Shown here piece by piece: positions 46,741 to 57,300 of a DNA stretch of 64,000 nt. This DNA comes from JAEZDC01 sp036676415 (GTDB taxonomy: Bacteria; Bacteroidota; Bacteroidia; Chitinophagales; Chitinophagaceae). Position numbers and translations under genes: made by a program. The notes below the pieces were generated by a model. That model was not told where the DNA came from and searched no databases. It worked only from the letters and a program-made list of their open reading frames with translations. The stretch covers positions 1-64,000 of the forward strand of contig JAKFCX010000025.1 of assembly GCA_036676415.1 (NCBI GenBank), written 5' to 3'. Within the stretch, counting starts at the first letter, position 1. Every line of letters starts with the position of its first letter.

Positions 46741-49617
46741 TTATTGCTTGATAAATGTAGAGGTTGTTCTGGAGCTTCCGTCAGTATAAACCATTAAATA
46801 AACTCCATTTACCATGTTTGATACATTAATTGATGACTGGACAGCCGAGGTTTTGACCGGAACAGATAAAATTTTGTTTCCTGTAACAGCATAAATATCA
46901 ATTATAGCCTGTCTTCCAGCTTTTTCGTGTACTACAGTCACTATATCCTTTACCGGGTTTGGATAAACAGTTATTCCCGCTGCAGGTTTTGTATTGATGA
47001 GTATTGTTTTGGAAAACTTATAGCCAGCGTTCTTCTCCATTAACTTCAACCTGTAATAATTCGCCCCGGCAAAAAGGTTATAATCAACCAGCTCATATGA
47101 AGTTGAATTATTTGCAGTGACTGTTCCAATTGCGTTAAACTCTCTTCCATCATTGCTTTTCTCTACGATGTACTTATCTATATCAACTTCGTTGGCCGTT
47201 CTCCAAGTGAGTTTAATATTCTCCCCATTATAAGTTCCATCAAAAGACAAGAGGCTAACAGGCAACGTAGTGAGTGCTTCACCTTTTACGAAAACATTTT
47301 TCAGCATTGCATAACGACCAGTACTTGTACTGCCACAACTAAAATACATACGTATAGTAATTGTCTCGCCGGCATACAAAGTATCACCTCCAGTTCCACC
47401 TAATGTAAGCCTGTAGGAATTAGTAGGCCCGGCTGTTTGATTGGCTAAAGCGATAGGTGTTGCAAATGTGCCGGTAACAGATGCTCCAGCCTGATCAATT
47501 CCACTGATAATATTGGTAGTAGAATCATCCGTACTAAATCCAGTCTTGCTGTATACTATACCAAGTTTGGTATTACTTGACGTATTATAAAATGCAGCAG
47601 TTAAAATAAGTGAATCGATCCTTATTGCTGCACCGGTAGCGGTTACAGTAAACTGCTCGTAAAATGTTCTGTTTAAGTTTCCACCAGGACCACCTGCTGC
47701 TGTTCCCCAACTGCCATCTCCATTTACTGTAGCTCCAAAAGCTTGTCCCCTTGTTGCTGAATAAGCAGTGACGGCAGGTAAAGTTGTTCCGTTAGATACA
47801 TACAGTTTACTAAATGTGGGTGTGCTGGCTGTTACATTTGCAGATCTTACAGCGACATCATCGGTGTTATCTACTACTAAAGGCCATTGTTGTAATACTG
47901 TTGAATTTATCGTAGGTGGATTTATCGCTGTACCAGTGACTGCAACATTCACTGTTGATGCCCCGGCAGATGCATTTACAATATTGCCGGAATATGAACC
48001 TGCTGCAGGTGCATTCAACCTAACGTAAATTGTAGTTGTGGATACTACACCTGAAGCTGGTGTAATTATTAAAAGTGATGAGTTAGTGAACCAGTTAGTA
48101 TTGTTTGAAGAAACCTCAAAATTTACGGGTGGTGTAATTATAAGATCAGCTGTAAGGTTGGAAGCTGAAACAGTATACGTTTGGCTGGCAGAAGGAGAAC
48201 CGATCGATTGTGAAAATCCACATAGATGTAATGCATCAGAGGCATTTACCGATATCGTAGCTGCATTAGAAATTGAAACAGTATCGGTGACATGTGATGC
48301 CAAGCCTGTTTTAGCTGCAGTGATGTAATAATAAAATGAAGTTCCTGCTGCAGGTAGCGTGGCGTCAGTGTAAGAAAAATTGATCGCGGTATCATTTGTG
48401 GCAGTCACATTATGGATTGGGGCAAACGAAACATTATCAGAGGAGCGGTATAAAGTATATTGAATACCTGTAACAGGCCAGCTGATATTCCAATCGAACT
48501 GTGCACTTGTTGTTCCCTTTGTTCCCCTGAAATTTGACACTGCAATATCTGTTGCCGATGCATTGCAAATTCCGGTTGATACAGCACAAGGATCCCATGA
48601 TCCAAATATATTAGAGAAGGTGTATGTAGATGAATCTGCCTGAGACAACTGGACAGACCAGGGTACTCTTGATGTTACATCAACAAGATCGCCGTTGAAA
48701 TATCTGCTACGATATTCGCCATAATATAGATTTGATGTTACAGTATTACCATCCCATGTACTCCATCCGGCAGGTTGAATATTGGTGGACATCCTTGAAC
48801 TAAGGAAAACCGTTTTTTGCCTGGTGTCTGCTACCGAAGGGCTTGGCCATGGTCGACTTAAATAATAGACTGTCGAGCCTGTATTGTGAGGTAGCCTTGC
48901 ATCCCTGAATACAAATCCATAGTTCTGACCTGTTGGAGTATTCGGAGCAGTGATATAAGAACTACTTGTTCCTATTCTTGATTTTGCATAGACAACACAG
49001 GAATCAAAAAAAGCGATGGCACTGCCGAATATGAAATCTACATTACCGTCAACATAGCAATTTTTGAAATAGCTTCTTGGTGTGCCGCTACCTTTAAGAT
49101 ATAATGTATCCTGGTTACCAAGGAAGCGACAATTTTTAAATACAGCCCTGTCAGCATTTACTAAAAGTGCTACGGCTTGCTGGCCGTTATTATCAGGAAC
49201 ACCAAAAGGATGGCTGTTTTCAAATGTTATATTAGTAGCAGCAAAATCAGTTGCATTTACTGTAAAACTTGCAGAGTTCTGGGTGCCTACTGTTGTTGCA
49301 CAGGTGATCATTTTGCCTGCGTAATCATCATAGGTGAGAATTACGTTCGCAACACTTTCGCCGGTTAAATGAATAAACGGTTTATTAGAAGGAACCGTGA
49401 TCTTCTCTTTATACTTTCCATTCTTAATGAAAATTCTATAAGGAACAACGCTGTTTGCTGGTGCAGCATCGATCGCAGCCTGCAATGAAGTATGGTTACC
49501 GGAACCATCTTTCGCTACAACAACATCAAAAGATTGGGCAACTGTGATATTGAAAGAAAAACAAGTGATCAATAAGCCAAAGAGAGCCTTTAACGGGTTA
49601 GAATTTTTCATATGCAA
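46741..49617 (-). CDS. Extracellular pectin methylesterase, CE8, with T9SS sorting domain
   Basis: A 958-residue secreted protein. After the signal peptide (about 1-28, or from Met3) comes the CE8 domain (about 29-345) with Gln147, Gln169, Asp170 and Asp194 (VDFIFG). Then follow a fibronectin-III-like domain (about 360-450), beta-sandwich modules (about 455-800) and a T9SS C-terminal domain (VYPNPVKD). It would demethylate polymeric pectin outside the cell, unlike the two shorter CE8 enzymes. It heads the operon 49617-41894, and an operator-like site lies about 60 bases upstream. Confidence 0.92.
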   Translation of the reverse strand: MHMKNSNPLKALFGLLITCFSFNITVAQSFDVVVAKDGSGNHTSLQAAIDAAPANSVVPYRIFIKNGKYKEKITVPSNKPFIHLTGESVANVILTYDDYAGKMITCATTVGTQNSASFTVNATDFAATNITFENSHPFGVPDNNGQQAVALLVNADRAVFKNCRFLGNQDTLYLKGSGTPRSYFKNCYVDGNVDFIFGSAIAFFDSCVVYAKSRIGTSSSYITAPNTPTGQNYGFVFRDARLPHNTGSTVYYLSRPWPSPSVADTRQKTVFLSSRMSTNIQPAGWSTWDGNTVTSNLYYGEYRSRYFNGDLVDVTSRVPWSVQLSQADSSTYTFSNIFGSWDPCAVSTGICNASATDIAVSNFRGTKGTTSAQFDWNISWPVTGIQYTLYRSSDNVSFAPIHNVTATNDTAINFSYTDATLPAAGTSFYYYITAAKTGLASHVTDTVSISNAATISVNASDALHLCGFSQSIGSPSASQTYTVSASNLTADLIITPPVNFEVSSNNTNWFTNSSLLIITPASGVVSTTTIYVRLNAPAAGSYSGNIVNASAGASTVNVAVTGTAINPPTINSTVLQQWPLVVDNTDDVAVRSANVTASTPTFSKLYVSNGTTLPAVTAYSATRGQAFGATVNGDGSWGTAAGGPGGNLNRTFYEQFTVTATGAAIRIDSLILTAAFYNTSSNTKLGIVYSKTGFSTDDSTTNIISGIDQAGASVTGTFATPIALANQTAGPTNSYRLTLGGTGGDTLYAGETITIRMYFSCGSTSTGRYAMLKNVFVKGEALTTLPVSLLSFDGTYNGENIKLTWRTANEVDIDKYIVEKSNDGREFNAIGTVTANNSTSYELVDYNLFAGANYYRLKLMEKNAGYKFSKTILINTKPAAGITVYPNPVKDIVTVVHEKAGRQAIIDIYAVTGNKILSVPVKTSAVQSSINVSNMVNGVYLMVYTDGSSRTTSTFIKQ

Positions 49618-49679
49618 GTATTATCATTCTAAGTAACTAAATATTACAGCCGTAGAAGGTGAATTGCATTTGTTTATTT

Positions 49680-49695
49680 ACGCAAACGATACCGC
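49680..49695. promoter_or_regulatory. Operator-like site upstream of the CE8-T9SS operon
   Basis: ACGCAAACGATACCGC matches the shared pectin site. It lies 63 bases before the CE8 start at 49617 and just downstream of the terminator for the preceding gene. Confidence 0.68.
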
Positions 49696-49708
49696 TCAAA
49701 AAACAAAA

Positions 49709-49736
49709 AAGAGGAACAGTTGTTCCTCTTTTCAGA
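49709..49736 (-). terminator. Rho-independent terminator after the T9SS protein gene
   Basis: AAGAGGAACA (49709-49718) and TGTTCCTCTT (49721-49730) form a short stem with T tracts on the minus side. It separates the transcript of 49754-50884 from the next operon. Confidence 0.78.
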
Positions 49737-49753
49737 ATTCTTTCTATCACTAT

Positions 49754-50884
49754 TTATTCAATAACGATCTTCTTAGTTACATTGATATCATTTCCTGTTA
49801 ACTGCAATGAATATATACCGGATCTTGCTGTTACCGGTAATTTGAATGATCTTGTTAGTGAGCCACCTTCTGTAGAAAACTGTGTGGTAAATACAACCTG
49901 GCCTACGTTGTTGTATACTTTAACCGCATATGTGCCTTTTCTAAAATTTGAAAGTTGCATATTAAGATCACCGTTTCTTACAGGATTCGGTGCTACATTA
50001 ATTTCTACACCTGATTTACTTCCATTAACTTTTACTACTGAAGTATAACTTTTTTTACCATTTTTCTCAACAGCTATTACACGATAGTAATTGATGCCAT
50101 TAAGCGGTGAATTATCTATCCAGGCATAATTAACCAGAGACGTACTATTCTCTTTTGCAGGAACATTGCCTACTATTTGGAACTCAACTCCATTCGCAGA
50201 TCTCTCAATTAAATAATTGTCTATATCTATTTCGGTAGCTGTTTGCCAATTAACTTTTATAGCTCCGCTGTTAAATGCTGCACTTATTCCAGAGAATTTA
50301 ACTGGCAATGGTGTCATGCTTGTGAGCCATACGCTATCCTCATCAGCATCGGTACTTTGCCTGCTAACAATCTTAATTCTTTTTGCGGTAGCTTGATTGA
50401 TGCTCATCGATAGATTCGTGCAAGTTGGTTGCCATCTGTCAAAAACTCCAGCCAAAGTCCAGTTCGTTGTAGTTGCTGAAGTATCTGGTGTCCAGAAGAT
50501 CGTGATATTCTTGTCGGCTCGTGTATGTGTAATGTTCACCGTTTGAATACCATTGTTTACAACCGGGGTAACAATAAAAGGCGAATCGGGTAGACTGATA
50601 GCAGCATTTCTGAATCGAATATGATACGCACCATACGGTGCAGGACAAGATGTTCCTGTTGTGCGGTAGGCACCAAATACGTACCAGGAATCACCGCTAT
50701 TGCCAGTTAATCCAGAGCTTTCACCTAATCCATAATATCCGGTATTACTTGCAGCAGATGGTTGTACAGTAGGAATTGTACCACCATTAAATCCTTCCCT
50801 CCAATATACATCCTGAGCTGTTACAGAAACGTAGGAAAGTATCCCTAATAGAAAAACAGAAACGTAGTGTAAATTTCTTTTCAT
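49754..50884 (-). CDS. T9SS-exported protein of unknown function
   Basis: A 376-residue protein when read from the ATG at 50884, which begins a clear signal peptide (MKRNLHYVSVFLLGILSYV); the longer frame to 50929 adds an unlikely tail. Residues about 25-175 are a beta-rich domain with WREGFNGGTIP, GESSGLTGNSGDSWY and HIRFRNAAISLPDSPF segments that I do not recognise but that look like a jelly-roll binding domain. A fibronectin-III-like domain (about 180-290) and a T9SS tail (NVAPNPVRN) follow. It has its own operator-like site, so it is probably a pectin-induced surface or secreted binding protein. Confidence 0.78.
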   Translation of the reverse strand: MKRNLHYVSVFLLGILSYVSVTAQDVYWREGFNGGTIPTVQPSAASNTGYYGLGESSGLTGNSGDSWYVFGAYRTTGTSCPAPYGAYHIRFRNAAISLPDSPFIVTPVVNNGIQTVNITHTRADKNITIFWTPDTSATTTNWTLAGVFDRWQPTCTNLSMSINQATAKRIKIVSRQSTDADEDSVWLTSMTPLPVKFSGISAAFNSGAIKVNWQTATEIDIDNYLIERSANGVEFQIVGNVPAKENSTSLVNYAWIDNSPLNGINYYRVIAVEKNGKKSYTSVVKVNGSKSGVEINVAPNPVRNGDLNMQLSNFRKGTYAVKVYNNVGQVVFTTQFSTEGGSLTRSFKLPVTARSGIYSLQLTGNDINVTKKIVIE

Positions 50885-50941
50885 AATGGCATTATTTGCT
50901 TTAAAGTTAGGATGACCAAGGATTTTCATATCTATTTATCT

Positions 50942-50957
50942 ACGCAATCGTTTCCGT
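50942..50957. promoter_or_regulatory. Operator-like site upstream of the T9SS protein gene
   Basis: ACGCAATCGTTTCCGT matches the shared site and lies 58 bases before the ATG at 50884. It sits only two bases from the stop of the PL1 gene upstream, so this short gap serves as a promoter region. Confidence 0.66.
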
Positions 50958-50958
50958 A

Positions 50959-52395
50959 TTACTTAAGCAGGCTGTTCAGGTAAACTTCAATATTACTGTA
51001 ATGCTTGCCTGGGCTGAGTTTTGCAGCGTCTGCAGGATCATTACGATCAAGCCCATTATTTTGTTCCCATACATCCGGAATTCCATCTTTATCTGAATCT
51101 ACAGCCGCTGGAACTGATCTTAAAACGGGCCATGCAGTTTTGCTGATCTCATAATTTGTGCCTGCAGGAAAGCCACCCTGAACATCTATTATTTTACCGG
51201 TTCTATTTTTTACCTCACTAATTATACGCTGATCAACTGTATCTCTTCTAAAACTTGCTCCTACATTTTCTAAAACGAGTTCATATGCATCTAATGCAGC
51301 CTGGGTTGTTATAGTTTCTGCATTAAATGCAAGTTTTTGCTTTGCCTTCTCTGCATCAGCTGTCGTTCCGTTATCCATCACCACACCCAACCAATTATTC
51401 AATGTTGTTTCTACTGAACCATCCACATAATTTTTATCAACAAAGTATTTTCCATAAGGAATGCCAGGATCTTTTTTAAACGGATTCACCACCTGGAATT
51501 TGGCTTTCTTACTTGTTGCAGGACCAAATTTGTAATAATTACCCACGATATTATAATTACCTCCTTCTCCTCCATAAACATTGTTACCGCTCCAATTGTA
51601 TATCACATTATTTCTGAAGTCAGCAAATTCAACATCAGGCAGAATGTTCCTGTTACCTTCAAAGCGTGGGGTACGACTTTGACAATGTGCATATAAGTTA
51701 TGATGAATGGATATGTGTCTTCCTCCTAAAATTCCACCATAGCCATGTTTCTGAAAGTCCTTACCCCCTTCTTCAAAATGATAAGAGTAATTCAAAGGTT
51801 CGGCAATCAAATTCCATTGTACTGTTGTGCTGTCTCCAGCGTAAATACTGAAAGCTTCATCAGTACTCCAACTCATGGTGCAATGATCAATGATGATATG
51901 CTTTCTTCTTGTACCGCCAAAAGCATCATCACTTCCTGAACCATGTACTTTGCCTTTGTTCTGGTACCTGTCTCCAAGCCTGAAACGCATATAGCGAACA
52001 ATGATGTTATCTCCTTTTAAAACTACCGGATGGTCTGCAATACAAATGCCATCACCAGGAGCTGAATGTCCTGCAAGAGTTGTGTTGTCAGGAATATTTA
52101 ACGGAGCCTCGAGGTGAATTGTACCTGATAATGCAAAAACTATGAAAGCAGGTTTTTTAGTACTTAATGCCTGTCTTAAACTTCCTTCACCATTATCGTT
52201 GAGATTCGTCACGACGATCACTTTACCACCTCTGCCTCCAGTTGCATATTTACCAAAACCTTCAGCACCCGGAAATGCAATTGATTGATCGGATGTTGGT
52301 GGATTATCTATTTCAGCAGTAGACAATTTTGGGGTGCACGATAAAGCGAAAAGACAGTTAAACAATAAAAAACAATTCACGAATATTCTCATCAT
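50959..52395 (-). CDS. Pectate lyase lipoprotein, PL1 family
   Basis: A 478-residue lipoprotein (Cys20) with a parallel beta-helix of the PL1 type. Seen motifs include AFPGAEGFGKYATGGRGG near the start, IIIDHCTMSWSTDE and the catalytic SRTPRFEG stretch. A C-terminal calcium-binding-like DSDKDGIPDVWE segment is present. It probably sits on the outer membrane, releasing short unsaturated oligosaccharides for SusC/SusD. It follows SusD after a hairpin in the 59-base gap. Confidence 0.9.
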   Translation of the reverse strand: MMRIFVNCFLLFNCLFALSCTPKLSTAEIDNPPTSDQSIAFPGAEGFGKYATGGRGGKVIVVTNLNDNGEGSLRQALSTKKPAFIVFALSGTIHLEAPLNIPDNTTLAGHSAPGDGICIADHPVVLKGDNIIVRYMRFRLGDRYQNKGKVHGSGSDDAFGGTRRKHIIIDHCTMSWSTDEAFSIYAGDSTTVQWNLIAEPLNYSYHFEEGGKDFQKHGYGGILGGRHISIHHNLYAHCQSRTPRFEGNRNILPDVEFADFRNNVIYNWSGNNVYGGEGGNYNIVGNYYKFGPATSKKAKFQVVNPFKKDPGIPYGKYFVDKNYVDGSVETTLNNWLGVVMDNGTTADAEKAKQKLAFNAETITTQAALDAYELVLENVGASFRRDTVDQRIISEVKNRTGKIIDVQGGFPAGTNYEISKTAWPVLRSVPAAVDSDKDGIPDVWEQNNGLDRNDPADAAKLSPGKHYSNIEVYLNSLLK

Positions 52396-52404
52396 CTCTT
52401 TCTA

Positions 52405-52433
52405 AAAAGAAGGCTGCCTTTTTAAAGCAGCCT
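52405..52433 (-). terminator. Intra-operon terminator or attenuator after SusD
   Basis: A perfect 7-bp stem (AGGCTGC 52411-52417 with GCAGCCT 52427-52433) is followed on the minus strand by a T-rich TCTTTTTAG tract. It would reduce PL1 expression relative to SusC and SusD, or protect their 3' end. Confidence 0.75.
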
Positions 52434-52454
52434 CCGATTATTGAATTAAGTTTT

Positions 52455-54314
52455 CTAATACCCAGGATTCTGAGTAAGATTAAAATTTGCATCTCTTGCC
52501 GGCTGAGGTATTGGAAATAACTCAGACTTCCCTGGTGTAAAAGCTGCTGCAAATCGTGCTGCTGCAGTGGTATTAATAGCTGCAGTTAACCAGTTAACCC
52601 GTGTTGTACCTGCAGGAGTGGAGGCTGGATTTGGTTCATAAAATGAGTTGTACCAAAGGTTGCTATCATCTGACTGGTTATTGTTTTTGAAGTACATGTA
52701 TGTTGGCAAGGTAGACGTTAACACATATGATGGATAGCCAGCCATGTATGTTGGATTCACTAAGGCAGCATTGGTACTCATTCTTACCATGTTTGCTTTT
52801 GCTTCGCTGAAAGAAGTGTTCATCAGGTTCCATCGCATCAGATCATACTTCCTGATACCTTCACCACCAAGTTCTAATGCTCTTTCTCTCACAATTGCTT
52901 TAAAGAAATCAGTTTTACTTAACCCTGCAGGAAGATCAACAGTTGCATCAGGTGTATTGATTGCTTTACCAAAACCTCTTCTTCTCACCATGTTCACTGC
53001 ATTGTATGCTGCTGCTGTTGGTCCGTTCAACTCATTCTCTGCTTCAGCAAACATTAATAACACATCAGCATAACGAAGTATCTGCCATTTTAATTGAAAG
53101 TATTGAGCGGCATTCGTAGGACCATACGTTGGATTGGTCATCCAGTCTCTCCTATATTTTCCATCATTCAAAGCCGTGATGGCAAGGCCGGTTTTTGTAG
53201 CTCCATCATTATTTACATTATAAGGTGCTATGGTAACATCTCTTCTCTGGTCGGTTGAATCAAATAAATAGAAATAAGTTGGTAAAGGATTGATGCTGCT
53301 ATTTCCAAAATTGTTCATCCTTGGACCATTGTAATAGCCAAGTTTAGTATCGGCAGCAGAACCACCACCAATACCACTTACCTGGAACATTAATTCTCCC
53401 TGTGGATCAGTAACAACTCTTGCTCCTACCTGGTTTTTCCATAAATTTTTGAAGCTCGGGTTTAAACTGTGCTGATTGGATGTTATGATATCGTTGGCTT
53501 CTTCTCTTGCAATCTGATAAAAGTTAAGATAATCTGCAGAACGTTGCATTTGAGCATTCTGACGAAGTGAGTAACCACCTCTGAACAAAGCAATTCTTGC
53601 TCTTAACCCTTTTGCAGCACCTTTGGTAAGCCTTTCATCAATTGCATCACCGATAGCTGTTACCTCATTTTTCCATGGAAGCAGATCAGCAGCAACATCA
53701 AGATCTGCAATGATCCTGTTGTATAAAGTGTCCCTGTCTGTTCTTTTAGGAAATGCATCACCAGAAGCCTGAGCATATGCCGGCTGAAAGTGGGCAGGAA
53801 GATCACCCCAGTTCCTGATCGCTTCAAAATAAAACTGCGCTCTTAATGTCAAAGCTTCACCATACATTCTTTGTAATTGTTTTTTCTGTTGATCAGAACC
53901 GCTAGTATACAATGCCATCTTCGGGATATTGTCTATACAAATATTTGCATACTCAATTCCCTGGAAGATTTGATTGAACGGTCTTTCCAATTGTGCATTG
54001 GTAGAACTTAGACTATAACGAGCCATATCTCTCCTGTCGTTATCAACAGCACCGCTTGGTCCCTGCATCTCATCGTTATCTACAGGATAATAAAGACTCA
54101 ACCTAATGCCATAACCCTGGTCACCGGTAAGCCTGCTGTACACGCCAACTATTGCTTTGTAAGTGCTGGGCACATCACTGAACACAAACTCGGGACCTAC
54201 ATCTGTGATAGGCTGTTGATCAAGAAACTTTTTACAACTACCTAAGATGATCATCAGTCCAACACCTAGTATTGCCAGGCTGGTGCTCATCTTTTTATTG
54301 AATCTATTTTTCAT
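52455..54314 (-). CDS. SusD/RagB outer-membrane nutrient-binding lipoprotein (pectin PUL)
   Basis: A 619-residue SusD homologue, longer than the beta-glucan one. Lipobox Cys27 is followed by KKFLDQ, and the C-terminus ends QNPGY as usual. It pairs with the SusC gene encoded 18 bases upstream and probably binds galacturonan-derived oligosaccharides at the cell surface. Confidence 0.95.
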   Translation of the reverse strand: MKNRFNKKMSTSLAILGVGLMIILGSCKKFLDQQPITDVGPEFVFSDVPSTYKAIVGVYSRLTGDQGYGIRLSLYYPVDNDEMQGPSGAVDNDRRDMARYSLSSTNAQLERPFNQIFQGIEYANICIDNIPKMALYTSGSDQQKKQLQRMYGEALTLRAQFYFEAIRNWGDLPAHFQPAYAQASGDAFPKRTDRDTLYNRIIADLDVAADLLPWKNEVTAIGDAIDERLTKGAAKGLRARIALFRGGYSLRQNAQMQRSADYLNFYQIAREEANDIITSNQHSLNPSFKNLWKNQVGARVVTDPQGELMFQVSGIGGGSAADTKLGYYNGPRMNNFGNSSINPLPTYFYLFDSTDQRRDVTIAPYNVNNDGATKTGLAITALNDGKYRRDWMTNPTYGPTNAAQYFQLKWQILRYADVLLMFAEAENELNGPTAAAYNAVNMVRRRGFGKAINTPDATVDLPAGLSKTDFFKAIVRERALELGGEGIRKYDLMRWNLMNTSFSEAKANMVRMSTNAALVNPTYMAGYPSYVLTSTLPTYMYFKNNNQSDDSNLWYNSFYEPNPASTPAGTTRVNWLTAAINTTAAARFAAAFTPGKSELFPIPQPARDANFNLTQNPGY

Positions 54315-54332
54315 ATTGCAAGTTTGACTATT

Positions 54333-57300
54333 TTAAAAGCTAACATTTACGCCAAAGATGAAACTGCGGCTCTTTGGATATGCTGAGTAATCGAGGTTTG
54401 GTGTTAAGGCACTTCTTCTAACGCTTACTTCAGGATCATAACCAGTATAATTGGTGATAACAGCCAAGTTGTTTACGGTAGCATACAATCTTAACCTGCT
54501 CATACCAAGTCTTGTTAGATTCTTTACAGGTAGACTATAACCCAGTGTTACGTTATTGATACGAAGGAAAGAACCATCTTCAATTGCCCATGAATGTGGA
54601 TAGAATGCTCCTGAACCCCTGATAGGCTGCCAGATCGTTGCATTTGAATTTAATGCAGCAAGTTGATCCGGAGGAATTCCATAAACAGTTGTTCCGTTAA
54701 CCCACTGTGCTGTTGCACCTGTAGGTGTTACCACTCTCCAGCGATCATTCATTTCAGAAAGCATGTTCGAGTTATTGGTATAGCCGTTTGTAAATTCAAT
54801 CCTGTTTGCATTATAAATATCAGCACCATAAGAGAAATTAACGAAGATGCTTGCATCCCATTGCTTATAAGTAAACTGTTGATTTAATCCACCAGTGAAA
54901 TCTGGTGTAGGATCTCCAATGATCGTTCTATCATTATTAAGATCTACAACACCATCATTATTCAAATCCTTAAACCTGATAGAACCTGGTTGAACCACAC
55001 CAATAATGGCAGTGTTGTTTACTACGCCGGATTTTAAAGTATAAACCCCTGTAGCTGTATTATAATTAAAATCATTTACTCCGTAAAAACCATCCGTTAC
55101 AAGACCCCACATTGATCCGACAGGATCTCCGATCCTTACAATGTAATCTGTTGGTTGGCCAGAAACTCCCCAACTTGCAGCAGGGAAGAAACTTTTCTGG
55201 TTAACCCCCAGGCCTTCTACTTTGTTTTTATTAGTTGAGATATTGAACCCTGCTGTCCAGGTAAAATTCTTTGCCGTATTTCTGATGATCGTAGTATTCA
55301 ACTGAACTTCGATTCCTTTATTAGATGTCTTACCAACATTCTGGAACTGTGATGAATAACCATATGTGCCAGCAATAGGAACATGGATAAGCAGATCTTT
55401 AGATTGATTATCGTAAACGTCAACACTAAGGTCAACTCTTCCTCTGAACAAGCTTATGTCAACTCCAAGATTTTTGTTTACCGTAGATTCCCACTTAAGA
55501 TTCGAGTTTACCAGGCCAGAGGAGAAATATGCATTTACCGGTGACCCGTTAAATCCATAATAGTATGTGCCATCGTTTCTGAAAGTCGTGAGGAACTGGT
55601 AATCATCTATCCTGTTATTCCCTACAGTTCCAAAGCCGGCTCTGAATTTAAGATCGGTGATGAAGTCTACATCATCCATGAACTTTTCTTTCTTTACTCT
55701 CCATGCGATTGATCCTGCAGGAAAATATCCCCATTTGTTTCCTTCGCCAAATTTAGATGCACCATCTGCACGAATATTAAACGAGAGATAGTATTTTCCT
55801 TTGTAAGCATAACTGATCCTATTAAAGAAAGACACGTTAGTATACCTTGTTTTTCCAAGACGAGGATAACCTGCAAAAGGAGTTCCCTGGCTTGTATTAT
55901 TGAAGGCATCGGTATGATTGATCTTATTCGGAAAATCCCTGTATAAACTTGCCTGGCTGGTAGACCTGAAATCATATGTTTCCTGGCCAACCAGGAAATC
56001 AAAATCATGCGCTTTCTTCCATCCTTTTACTGAATAAGTGAGCACATTTGAGTTGGTGATCGTTTTTCTTTCAGTGGTATCTAATCTTACGATCGGTTTT
56101 TTTGCACCCTGGATAGTTGAATATGGCGTGAGTGAATCACTGAATTGCCTGTCGGTGAGCTTTTGTTCGTCATACCCAAAAGTTGATTTAAAAACAAGAT
56201 TCTTTACGATCGTATAACTTGCATGGGCAGTAATGTTAAATGCTTCCGTTGTTTTTCTCCTGTATTCATTATCTGCTAACTGGAGTGGATTTACAAGCGT
56301 CAATCCATTACCTACATTCGGGTCAGCATTTGGATCAGGATCATCAAGATCTTGTCCATCAGACAAGAATGGCCTGTACTTAACGGTATTTCTCAACCTG
56401 TTGTATGCAGAACCCTTATCATCAGACACCCCTGCTCCAAAAACATTTTGCAGTGTGTATCTTGCTCCTGCTCCTACTTTCAAATTTTTAGTAACCTTAT
56501 AATCACCTTTGAGGTTAAGCAGGTGACGTTTATAACTTGAGTTGATCACTATTGCCTTATCATCATTATAAGTATAACCAAAATTGTACGTCAATTTATT
56601 TGTACCACCATTAGCTGTTAAATTGTGTGTTTGGGTGATACCGGTTCTGCCTAAGACTTCATCCTGCCAGTTAACAGCAGGCATATTTTTGTAGTTTGCT
56701 AATGTATCCCATGTAGTACCAAAGTTGTCAAGAAAATTCGTGCTGTCAGTATTACTGCCCCTCGACCTTTCTGATTGGTAGATAACAAAATCATAAGGGC
56801 TGAGAACGCCTAGAGTTTTTGGTAAGCTTTTTACACCAACAAAGCCGTTATAATTAACTCTTAGTTTTCCAGGTCTGCCACTTTTTGTGGTGATTACTAT
56901 TACACCGTTACCACCTCTTGCTCCATAAATAGCTGTGGCAGCTGCATCTTTTAATACATCGATTGTCTGAATGTCTTGCGGAGAAATTACGGACAGTGCA
57001 TTTTCTACCTGCACTCCATCAACAATATATAATGGAGAGTTGTCACCGGTGATTGACATACCACCACGAACCCTTACTCTTACTTCTGCATCAGGTGATC
57101 CTTCTGAAGTTGTGGCAGTAACACCAGCTAATCTTCCATTGAGTGCTTCTGCAGCTGAGTTAATAGGAACATCTTTTAATTCTTTTGCTCCTACAGAAGA
57201 CACAGAAGCCAACAGGTCTCTTCTTCTTACAGTCTGATAACCGATCACTACTACATCTTCTATTTGTGCAACGTCTCTTTCGAGTATCACATTCAATGTT

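Noticed and set aside
49659..50048. A 129-residue plus-strand frame over the end of the T9SS protein gene
   Set aside because: It crosses a terminator and an operator and overlaps the T9SS tail coding region; composition is not protein-like.
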